From: Halobacteriales archaeon QH_10_67_13
GTDB taxonomy: Archaea; Halobacteriota; Halobacteria; Halobacteriales; Haloarculaceae
Reading direction: 5' to 3'
NCBI GenBank assembly: GCA_003021335.1
Contig: PXQL01000044.1
Span: 1-10,285 of the forward strand
Length of the DNA stretch: 10,285 nucleotides
A program made the position numbers and the translations under genes. This document shows, in pieces, positions 1-5,196 of this stretch (position 1 is the first letter of the stretch; the number at the start of each line of letters is the position of its first letter). A model generated the notes under the pieces. It did no database searches. It was not told the origin of the DNA and saw only the letters and a list, made by a program, of their open reading frames with translations.

Positions 1-593
1 CGAAGGAGGAAATCGGGGTCTTGGAACCGGTCGAGTTCCTCGTCGAAGCCGCCGATATCGCGTGCGACAGCCGCCGTAACGAGAAGCGTCGATCCAGCCC
101 CCGAGTGGAGGTGGTCGGCCAAGATCTCGCCAACGAGCGCCTCCCCTCCTTCTTTCGGGCGCTCCTCGTCGGCGGTCGCCAGCACACGGGCGACAGCAGA
201 CATGAACCGGCCGACGACGCCGCCGAGTTCCGTCTCGAACCCACAGTAGACGGCGACGCAGTCTGGGGGTCCCGTCTCGTATCGGGCCAGTTGGTGGTGG
301 AGTTTCCGGCGGTCCCACTCGTCGTCGGAGTCAAGAAATGCGATGAGTTCTCCGTCTGCGTGTTCGATACCGGTGTTTCGCGCGACGTTTGCGCCGCGGT
401 TGGTCTCGTGTGTGATCACCCGTAACCGTGGATCGTCAATCGCAGCGAGTACTGACCGGGTCTCGTCTGTCGATCCGTCGTCGACGACGAGGAGTTCGAG
501 GTCCCGATACGTCTGCTGGAGGACGCTTTCGAGGGCGCGTGGCAGTTCCGTCGCGCGGTTGTACGTCGGAACGACGACACTAACTCTGGGCAC
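1..593 (-). CDS. Family 2 (GT-A) glycosyltransferase, 3' end beyond the window
   Basis: This is the N-terminal ~197 residues of a GT2 glycosyltransferase, which transfers a sugar from a nucleotide donor and would probably act in cell-surface glycan or glycoprotein glycosylation. Seen on the minus strand: the typical opening PRVSVVVPTYNR, a VVDDGSTD nucleotide-binding motif (about residues 37-44), NRGANVARNTG (65-75), the metal-binding FLDSDDEW (86-93), and near the edge GGFDEELDRFQDPDF, which matches the acceptor/base region of the family. The frame is open to base 1, so the 3' end is missing. I chose GTG at 593 over an in-frame ATG at 623 because the family motif starts right after it and because the only TATA-like element (630-639) would start transcription near 608, downstream of that ATG. 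The family call is sure. The substrate and the exact start are not. Confidence 0.9.
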   Translation of the reverse strand, partial: MPRVSVVVPTYNRATELPRALESVLQQTYRDLELLVVDDGSTDETRSVLAAIDDPRLRVITHETNRGANVARNTGIEHADGELIAFLDSDDEWDRRKLHHQLARYETGPPDCVAVYCGFETELGGVVGRFMSAVARVLATADEERPKEGGEALVGEILADHLHSGAGSTLLVTAAVARDIGGFDEELDRFQDPDFLL

Positions 594-629
594 ACCTGCC
601 TTGTGCCGACCCGTGCAGATCATTACTCG

Positions 630-639
630 TTGAATAAGA
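630..639 (-). promoter_or_regulatory. TATA-like element of the glycosyltransferase gene
   Basis: Read on the minus strand this is TCTTATTCAA. Archaeal transcription starts about 25-27 bases downstream of the TATA centre, which here falls near 608 and so favours translation from GTG 593. No transcript data are available. Confidence 0.4.
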
Positions 640-821
640 CCCCAGCCGCGACTGTCGAACGACTCTGGAAGGCTATTCTCCCGGTCGACTCTCGTTGCGG
701 AGACGCCCGACAGTATCAGTCCGAATCAAAATCAACGGGGTGCTTATCCAGCGGGAGAGTTGTTTTGATAATTCGAATCAAATACGACGATCACTTGAAT
801 TTGCTCGTACTACACGAGAGT
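640..821. other. Intergenic region between divergent glycosyltransferase and HalOD1 genes
   Basis: No gene is recognisable here. It must carry the promoter of the HalOD1 gene. Candidate AT-rich stretches are CTTATCC near 743-749 and the segment 761-785, which contains the palindrome ATTCGAAT; neither is a clear TATA box. The 9-mer CGAATCAAA occurs twice (722-730 and 775-783). Just before the HalOD1 start, CTCGT and ACGAG form a 5-bp inverted repeat (804-818). Confidence 0.4.
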
Positions 822-1088
822 ATGGAGTACCATATCGGGGAGGACGAACCGGTGAGCACGGCCGTAGTCCAAGCGGTGAGCGCCGTTGAAAACCGAGACC
901 CAGCCACCCTCCAACCGCTAGCGGGCGTCCTCGATACCGATGCATTGGACGCTTTGTTCGCTCCTCAAGCGGATGGCACGGCACGAACCGGTGGACGAGT
1001 CTCGTTCGTCTATAGCAACTGTCGACTCACTGTCGACAACAACGAGTATCTCACGATCCAACCGCTCGAAATCGATGACTCTAATTGA
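822..1088 (+). CDS. HalOD1 output-domain protein (88 aa)
   Basis: A small acidic protein made almost entirely of one HalOD1 domain, a haloarchaeal 'output' domain of unknown biochemical role that occurs alone or at the end of regulator proteins. Features seen: the N-terminal helix PVSTAVVQAVSAVENRDP, then LQPLAGVLDTDALDALF, and a C-terminal beta part with GRVSFVYSNCRLTV. These match the family pattern of a V.AVA.v...DP motif, a DaLdaLF motif and a short terminal beta hairpin. The frame is open upstream to 603, but the domain begins right after ATG 822 and the upstream extension is basic and unlike the family. The gene is convergent with the broken TrmB-type gene, 53 bases away, so the two need not be functionally linked. 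The domain is clear. A signalling or regulatory role is inferred only from the family. Confidence 0.85.
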   Translation: MEYHIGEDEPVSTAVVQAVSAVENRDPATLQPLAGVLDTDALDALFAPQADGTARTGGRVSFVYSNCRLTVDNNEYLTIQPLEIDDSN

Positions 1089-1105
1089 GTCCACAAAATG
1101 TGGAC
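1089..1105 (+). terminator. Hairpin directly after the HalOD1 stop codon
   Basis: GTCCACA (1089-1095) and TGTGGAC (1099-1105) form a perfect 7-bp stem with an AAA loop. It starts at the first base after the stop codon and lies between two convergent genes. It may end or protect the HalOD1 mRNA and might also serve the TrmB-type transcript from the other side. There is no U-tract, and haloarchaeal termination relies mainly on T-rich runs, so the terminator role is an inference. Confidence 0.45.
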
Positions 1106-1141
1106 GACTGCAACACTCGGTGAGAGAGCAGTTACAGACGC

Positions 1142-1887
1142 TCAGGGCCCCGGGTCACGAACTGGTATGAGGCCCTGTGCCATGAGCCGGCGGGCGATGA
1201 CGACGAGCCCGTTTCCGAACCCCTCGCCGAAAATCGCCTGTTCTTTTTTCGAGTCGGGGACGATTGAGCTCACCAAGATCGTTCCACGATCGACCAACAA
1301 AAGTCGACCGATCGCCGTGTCGCCTTCCGCAGCGTCCTCACCCTGTAACCATTCAAGCCCTGAGACAAATGTCATAGCCTCTGGCACAACCGAGCGTATC
1401 TCTTCCTGAAGCGGCGCCGTCAGTGCGCCGACAATCAACGCAACGTCATCGTCGACTTGATTGAGAGTTCCGACAAGATCGTCTGTCAACAGCGACTTAT
1501 CGCCGATGACGAGTACGATTTCATCCGAAGCCGTCTCAATAGCTCGCTCCGTCCGATTCTCAATCGCGTCCCGTCCGGTCATCGACCACACCTCCTGAAC
1601 AGAGGCCTCATCATCCTCATCTACAATCTCGACCGTCGCAAGGGTGTCGCGAAGCTGCTCGACACGACCCTCGTACTGGTCGCGGAGCGTCTCAGTCGCC
1701 TCGGTCAACGAGACGGCACGAAACTGCTGTGGGCTCGTGTGCTGAACCTCAACCAGCCCTTGCGTCTCAAGCACTCGGATTGCATCGTAGACTCGGGTCC
1801 GTGGCACCTCCAGCGGGCCTCGTATTCCTTCAGCCCGAGCTGCTGGAGCAGCCCAATTGCTTCCTCTATTTTTTTGGATTCTTCCAT
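1142..1887 (-). pseudogene. TrmB-family transcriptional regulator with deletion and frameshift in its HTH
   Basis: TrmB-type regulators bind DNA through an N-terminal winged helix-turn-helix and carry a C-terminal effector or dimer domain. The first 25 residues read normally from ATG 1887 (MEESKKIEEA..., ending LGLKEYEAR). Near 1808-1815 the frame jumps and resumes with EVPRTRVYDAIRVLE, the recognition helix. Intact relatives carry roughly 20 residues between these motifs (the second and third helices), so a deletion of about 55-65 bases, not a multiple of three, is inferred. The remainder reads cleanly to the stop at 1142: wing VQHTSPQQFRAV, a coiled-coil-like linker, then the C-terminal domain with GRLLLVDRGTILVSS and AIFGEGFGNGLVVIARR. 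Translation from GTG 1807 could give 221 residues, but without most of the DNA-binding domain. The family call is firm. Whether the break is real or an assembly error cannot be told from sequence alone. Confidence 0.8.
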
Positions 1888-1894
1888 GTGTCCC

Positions 1895-1901
1895 AACCTC
1901 C
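1895..1901 (-). promoter_or_regulatory. Shine-Dalgarno site of the TrmB-type gene
   Basis: On the minus strand GGAGGTT lies 7 bases before ATG 1887. It fixes that start and shows the message had a leader, unlike most genes in the window, which look leaderless. Confidence 0.65.
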
Positions 1902-1915
1902 TGGTGAACACCAGG
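1900..1915. promoter_or_regulatory. Perfect 7-bp inverted repeat upstream of the TrmB-type gene
   Basis: CCTGGTG and CACCAGG face each other across an AA centre and overlap the edge of the Shine-Dalgarno site. The size and place would suit an autoregulatory operator for a dimeric winged-helix regulator, or a small hairpin that controls ribosome access. No binding site is known to me for this particular subfamily. Confidence 0.35.
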
Positions 1916-2280
1916 CGTACAATAATCAAACCAGGCTCAAGACGGATATGTATTGTCACTACCGGAGTTACGCTCTGTCGTATTGGAGGGAAACCACTTA
2001 TCTAATGGTAATTTCTGCGTCTTCCGTCGAGAGTCGTTACGACCAGTGAATTGATTGAACAAGAGTACAAAATACCGACAATCTGGAGGAGAGACCCAGC
2101 GGACCTTGCGTGAAACCTTGTAACCCAGTTAATCACAAAAGTCATATGTAGGGCACGGGCAACCACTCTAATGGCACGCAGCGTACTTTCGTGTCCCAAC
2201 CAAGTGCGCTGCGCGCCAACTTACGATGTACTACTGTGACTCCGTCATCCAGGGATCGAAGTGAGCATGGAGGATCTCCT

Positions 2281-2608
2281 GACTATGAAATAATTGAAGG
2301 GTTGTGGACAGCGGCTGACCGGGGTGTTTCGATTCACTTAGCCGGAGTTTAGACGGTGTTCAGACCCAGGGTCAAGACGAGATTCCCGGCGCGAGGACAT
2401 TCGAATCACTGTGGGTCCGGCCGGATACGGCAGCCGCCGGCTCATGATCGTGGATGGGCAGAAGACACTCGTGAGTATCCTCGTCGACGGCGTAGACGCG
2501 AACCGATCAGATCCACGATCGGAGACCGATATTTGAGGACAAGAGGATACGAACAGCTTAGTGGTGGTTTTGCGGGCTATCTTTACCTGGCGGCTTGGAG
2601 ACAGCTGA
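2281..2608 (+). pseudogene. 3' remnant of a second TrmB-like regulator, several lesions
   Basis: Three frames give consecutive pieces of one C-terminal domain. Frame one, 2281-2349, reads EGLWTAADRGVSIHLAGV and then a TAG. A second frame, 2370-2393, reads QDEIPGA. The third frame, from 2393, reads IRITVGPAGYGSRRLMIVD, then KTLVSILVDGVD, DPRSETDI, a TGA at 2534-2536, and on with TNSLVVVLRAIFTWRLGDS to a stop at 2608. The blocks line up in order with the intact C-terminal domain of the TrmB-type gene on the other strand: GRLLLVDRGTILVSS matches SRRLMIVDGQKTLVS, and AIFG...NGLVVIARR matches DI*G...NSLVVVLRA. The TGA most likely replaces a Trp codon. The DNA-binding part was not found upstream. 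The gene is dead; the family is probable rather than certain. Confidence 0.65.
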
Positions 2609-2622
2609 TTATCACGGTAAGA

Positions 2623-2640
2623 TTATATTCTTTAAAAAAT
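2623..2640 (+). promoter_or_regulatory. TATA-like promoter element of the CPBP gene
   Basis: TTATAT (2623-2628), followed by TTTAAAAAAT (2631-2640), is the most AT-rich spot near this gene. The first element is centred about 29 bases before GTG 2655, the right distance for a leaderless transcript. Confidence 0.5.
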
Positions 2641-2654
2641 ATCCCACGAAATGA

Positions 2655-3410
2655 GTGAGCTTCCTTCAGAGAATCATCGAGAATCGTGCCGTTGTTCAGG
2701 AGATGCTGGCGGTTTCGCTCCGGCAGAGTCGCACGGCCGGAGTCAGCCCGAACCTCCTGGGAATCGCGGGAGTCGGGGTCGCCTGGTACGTGCTCCCGGG
2801 CGTTTTGCTGCTTCCGTTTATGCTCGTCTGGGGAATCGAACGGTGGCAATACGATACGCTGGTGACGTGGGCGCATCTCGTCTCGACGTCGGTTCTCGTC
2901 TCCTGGTATGTCGGTGTTATGCAAGAGAACGTTCGATCCCCGCTCACCGACCGACCCACAGGACCCGCAGTGGCGAGCGGCGTCGCCGTGGGAACTGTGC
3001 TCGCCGCCTCCGGCGAATTGTTGTGGGGCACGGGAATCGCTGGTGACGTGCGGATCATCGCGTTACGGTTCGATACTTCCGTGGCCCCCGGCGTGCTCGC
3101 ACTCTTTCTCGGCGCGGTGGTGCTGACACCGCCGGTTCAGGAGGCATTTTTCCGCGGAGTCTTACAGGATCACGCCGACGCCGCGCTGTCTGCAACCGGG
3201 GCGATACTCGTCTCCGGTACGGCCTTTGCGTTGCTGTACCCGCTTTTATTCTACGTCGGAAATGCCCTCTCGATGCTCGTGACGGCGGTCTTTCTGTTCC
3301 CGCAAGGGTGCCTGCTCGGGTACCTGTATCACCGCCACGAGACGATACTGACACCGGCACTCGCCCACGCCACGGTCAACCTGTACGCCTTCGGTCCTCT
3401 GTTGATCTGA
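2655..3410 (+). CDS. CPBP-type membrane protein, likely inactive as a protease
   Basis: A 251-residue, very hydrophobic membrane protein of the CPBP/CAAX (Abi) intramembrane metalloprotease type. Several membrane segments are evident (about residues 36-60, 70-90, 100-122, 136-158 and two or three more to the C-terminus). The three family motifs are in place but altered. The first reads PVQEAFFRG, where the family has EExxxR, so the first Glu is Gln. The second reads FALLYPL, where FxxxH is expected, so the His is Tyr. The third, LAHATVN, is normal. In studied members (Rce1 type) Glu and His at these places serve catalysis, so this is probably a pseudoprotease. The start is GTG 2655; a later in-frame ATG at 2703 is possible. 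It is a single gene just downstream of a regulator relic and ends right at the compositional junction. Confidence 0.75.
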   Translation: MSFLQRIIENRAVVQEMLAVSLRQSRTAGVSPNLLGIAGVGVAWYVLPGVLLLPFMLVWGIERWQYDTLVTWAHLVSTSVLVSWYVGVMQENVRSPLTDRPTGPAVASGVAVGTVLAASGELLWGTGIAGDVRIIALRFDTSVAPGVLALFLGAVVLTPPVQEAFFRGVLQDHADAALSATGAILVSGTAFALLYPLLFYVGNALSMLVTAVFLFPQGCLLGYLYHRHETILTPALAHATVNLYAFGPLLI

Positions 3411-3636
3411 GTCGCTGGCACTCGTAACCCGTCGTCTGGGCGTCGAGGTCCGTCACGAGCGCGTACTCTCCGTCGAGGTTCTTCCGAACGGCGGCGAGGT
3501 CGTGCCAGTCCGCGATCCCGGTCTCGTCGTCGCCGAACACGTCCGTACAGCCCGCGACGCCGACCGCGGCCCCGGTAGCCAGGAGCGCTCGGCGGTCCAG
3601 TCGGTAGAGGGGATCCTCTGACGGGGATTGGTCCAT
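3376..3636 (-). pseudogene. Tat lipoprotein, truncated at a junction
   Basis: The N-terminus reads as a haloarchaeal Tat lipoprotein signal: a twin-arginine region (RLDRRALLATG, residues 12-22), a short hydrophobic stretch and the lipobox VAGC with Cys30, followed by an acidic stretch. The mature part has DWHDLAAVRKNLDGEYALV and DLDAQTTGYE, which resembles the start of the repeated 'W.DL..VR..LD..Y.LV.DLD..T.GY' units of large secreted haloarchaeal proteins. After Glu72 (base 3421) the resemblance stops and the frame runs antisense into the end of the CPBP gene, adding a basic, meaningless tail. The parent protein was therefore probably much longer. A TATA-like GGTTAATTCG lies at 3657-3666, 26 bases upstream of the ATG, so the stub may still be transcribed. 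Confidence 0.65.
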
Positions 3637-3656
3637 ACATGGTCGTGTTAACCGAC

Positions 3657-3666
3657 CGAATTAACC
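3657..3666 (-). promoter_or_regulatory. TATA-like element of the truncated lipoprotein gene
   Basis: Minus-strand GGTTAATTCG, centred about 26 bases before ATG 3636, fits a leaderless transcript. Confidence 0.45.
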
Positions 3667-3748
3667 GTTCTGGACCCGCTACCGAGCGGGACACGCGTCG
3701 GGCGGACCCGCGCGGGTCTCGCGCCGACCGGTGATCCCCGCGACCGGG

Positions 3749-3758
3749 AGGTATTTGT
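3749..3758 (+). promoter_or_regulatory. TATA-like element of the nucleoside hydrolase gene
   Basis: AGGTATTTGT is centred 27 bases before ATG 3781 in otherwise very GC-rich DNA. This fits a leaderless transcript starting at the ATG. Confidence 0.5.
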
Positions 3759-3780
3759 CTCCGGCCGGGCTCCGACCGGT

Positions 3781-4638
3781 ATGGCCACGGACACCCGCCG
3801 CGTGATCGTCGACACTGACACCGCCGGCGACGACGCGCAGGCGCTTTTGATGGCGGCGACCTCCGATCGGATCGACATCGAGGGGGTTACGATCTGTGCC
3901 GGCAACGTCGAGTTCGACTACGAGGTCGAGAACGCAAAATACGCCCTCGATCTCGCTGGCGTCACCGACTCGGTCACGGTCTACGAGGGCGCCCGCGAGC
4001 CGCTCGTCAAAGACTACTATCACGCCGACTACATCCACGGCGAGGGCGGCCTGGGCGGCGAGCTGTTCCCCGACACCGGAATCCCCTCCGGCGACCGCCA
4101 CGCCGTCGAGTATATCGTCGAGCGCGCCCGGGCGAATCCGGGCGAGCTCACGCTCGTCTGTATCGCGCCGCTGACCAACGTCGCAATGGCGCTCCGCCGC
4201 GAGCCAGACCTGGACGAGTTGCTCGACGAGGTCTGGGTGATGGGGGGCAACGTCAACTGCCTGGGCAACGTCACGCCGGCGGCCGAGTACAACTTCTGGG
4301 TCGACCCCGAGGCGGCCAAGATCGTCATCGATGAACTGGATGTGCGGCTGTTCGACTGGGGGCTGACCGAACGAGATACGACCTTCGGCGCCGAGACCCT
4401 GGCTGCGATCGACGATGGCCCGGACACCGAGTTGGCGGACTTTTACCGGACGATCACGGCGTCGGTCCGAGAGTACAACGAGAGCCAGACCGGCGAGCAG
4501 CTGGTTACTCACCCCGACTCGGCGGTCACCGCCGCGCTGGTCGAACCTGACCTGATCGAGGAGGCTGGCACCTACTACGTCGAGGTCGACGACCGCGAGG
4601 GGCTCACCCGCGGGTACACCGCCGTCGACGAGAACTGA
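3781..4638 (+). CDS. Inosine-uridine-type nucleoside hydrolase, cut short by a TGA
   Basis: The family cleaves the N-glycosidic bond of ribonucleosides to give free base and ribose, a step of nucleoside salvage in the cytoplasm. The 285 residues carry the hallmark N-terminal calcium and ribose site, DTDTAGDD (residues 11-18), CIAPLTNVAMAL (127-138), VMGGN (153-157), AEYNFWVDPEAA (168-179) and HPDSAV (244-249). The protein stops at TGA 4636, but the frame continues for 36 codons to a TAA at 4747-4749. With the tail the length would be about 322 residues, normal for the family; without it the protein is a little short. All visible substrate and metal residues lie before the TGA, so partial activity is conceivable. 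The precise substrate (purine or pyrimidine nucleoside) cannot be read from the sequence. Confidence 0.85.
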   Translation: MATDTRRVIVDTDTAGDDAQALLMAATSDRIDIEGVTICAGNVEFDYEVENAKYALDLAGVTDSVTVYEGAREPLVKDYYHADYIHGEGGLGGELFPDTGIPSGDRHAVEYIVERARANPGELTLVCIAPLTNVAMALRREPDLDELLDEVWVMGGNVNCLGNVTPAAEYNFWVDPEAAKIVIDELDVRLFDWGLTERDTTFGAETLAAIDDGPDTELADFYRTITASVREYNESQTGEQLVTHPDSAVTAALVEPDLIEEAGTYYVEVDDREGLTRGYTAVDEN

Positions 4639-4749
4639 GTCACCGACGGCCAGCCCCGGACGACCGTCGTCGAGTCCCTCGACGCCGACTTATTCGAGAC
4701 GATGACCCGCGATATGCTGTTCGAGGGCTGTCCCGAGGCGTCGCTGTAA
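4639..4749 (+). pseudogene. Untranslated C-terminal tail of the nucleoside hydrolase
   Basis: In the same frame as the hydrolase and directly behind its TGA, 36 sense codons (VTDGQPRTTVVESLDADLF and on to PEASL) lead to a TAA. The composition is haloarchaeal and the layout resembles the usual end of this family: an arginine/valine strand followed by an amphipathic helix. The TAA abuts the stop codon of the convergent ferredoxin gene with no base between them, the tight spacing expected of the original gene end. It suggests a single nonsense change at 4636-4638. Confidence 0.65.
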
Positions 4750-5070
4750 TCAGTCGTCGGCCGCGGCGGGTTCTTCGCCGTCGGCTTCGATGCTGGGGGG
4801 GTACTTCCCGCGGTGGAGCCGCAAGTCCGACTGGGGCCGGGCCATGCAGGTCAGGGCGTACTCCTCGCGTTCCTCGTCGGTGAGCCCGCGGGCGGCCGGC
4901 TGAACCACCTCGCCGTCGAGGATCTTCGCCGAGCAGGCCAGACACATCCCCACCCGACAGGAGTACTCCTGGTTGATCCCCTCCTCGATGGCCCGGTCGA
5001 GGATCGTCTCCTTATTAGAGACGGTCATCGTCTCGCCGGTCCCGACGAACTCGACGGTGTACTCCGCCAT
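4750..5070 (-). CDS. 2Fe-2S ferredoxin, plant type (106 aa)
   Basis: A soluble one-electron carrier with a beta-grasp 2Fe-2S fold. The cluster ligands are visible as C38-x4-C43-x2-C46 (within YSCRVGMCLACSAKI) and C75 (ALTCMA), a regular spacing for this class. The protein is rich in Asp and Glu and ends in an acidic tail, like other haloarchaeal ferredoxins, but it lacks the extra N-terminal acidic region of the classical ~128-residue halophile ferredoxin and so is a shorter paralogue. The open frame extends far upstream of ATG 5070, but the fold starts with EYTVEFVG right after that Met. It is divergent from the geranylgeranyl reductase gene, with 126 bases between the two starts, which makes it a candidate electron donor for that enzyme. 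Confidence 0.92.
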   Translation of the reverse strand: MAEYTVEFVGTGETMTVSNKETILDRAIEEGINQEYSCRVGMCLACSAKILDGEVVQPAARGLTDEEREEYALTCMARPQSDLRLHRGKYPPSIEADGEEPAAADD

Positions 5071-5081
5071 ACCGGCCGGTA
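5070..5081. promoter_or_regulatory. 12-bp palindrome at the ferredoxin start codon
   Basis: TACCGGCCGGTA is a perfect palindrome covering the first base of the ferredoxin ATG (minus strand) and the 11 bases before it. It could be an operator for the divergent promoters. In DNA this GC-rich, chance palindromes of this size are not rare. Confidence 0.25.
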
Positions 5082-5093
5082 CGGTCGGTCCCG

Positions 5094-5103
5094 GCAAAAC
5101 CCT
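5094..5103 (-). promoter_or_regulatory. Weak TATA-like element of the ferredoxin gene
   Basis: Minus-strand AGGGTTTTGC is centred about 28 bases before ATG 5070. It is the only AT-rich spot at the right distance for a leaderless transcript. Confidence 0.35.
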
Positions 5104-5157
5104 TTTCGAACGGCCGAGAGAGATCACCCGAGGGCACCGCACCTGGGACCGAGCGGG

Positions 5158-5172
5158 TAATAAAGAGTTTTG
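5158..5172 (+). promoter_or_regulatory. TATA-like element of the geranylgeranyl reductase gene
   Basis: The AT-rich run TAATAAAGAGTTTTG lies 25-39 bases before ATG 5197, so transcription would start at or just before the start codon. Confidence 0.5.
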
Positions 5173-5196
5173 CGCCTCGGGCACGCACAGCTCGGT

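Larger units (their letters stand above)
1888..2280. other. AT-richer stretch without a recognisable gene
   Basis: Apart from the leader of the TrmB-type gene, nothing here reads as a protein in either direction. Open frames are short, lack initiation signals and have no family resemblance. The base composition is clearly more AT-rich than the rest of the window, for example 1915-2000 and 2041-2160. It may be decayed remains of older genes, including the missing front part of the regulator relic that begins at about 2281. I see no terminal inverted repeats or transposase motifs. Confidence 0.5.

Noticed and set aside
594..623. Ten-codon longer glycosyltransferase start at ATG 623
   Set aside because: The TATA-like element at 630-639 would place the transcript start inside this extension, and GT2 proteins usually start as they do from 593.
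603..821. Upstream extension of the HalOD1 frame to 603
   Set aside because: The added residues are basic and low in family resemblance and would overlap the start of the divergent glycosyltransferase. The domain begins right after ATG 822.
2231..2275. Minus-strand peptide ILHAHFDPWMTES as a relic gene
   Set aside because: It is only 15-16 codons before a stop, with no further matching pieces around it and no family I can name.
2356..2658. Plus-strand 100-codon frame through the regulator relic
   Set aside because: Its product is Arg-rich with no motif, and the other frames give clear pieces of a regulator domain.
4636..4638. TGA as selenocysteine in the nucleoside hydrolase
   Set aside because: The family has no cysteine-dependent chemistry there, selenoproteins are not known in haloarchaea, and I see no SECIS-like hairpin nearby.
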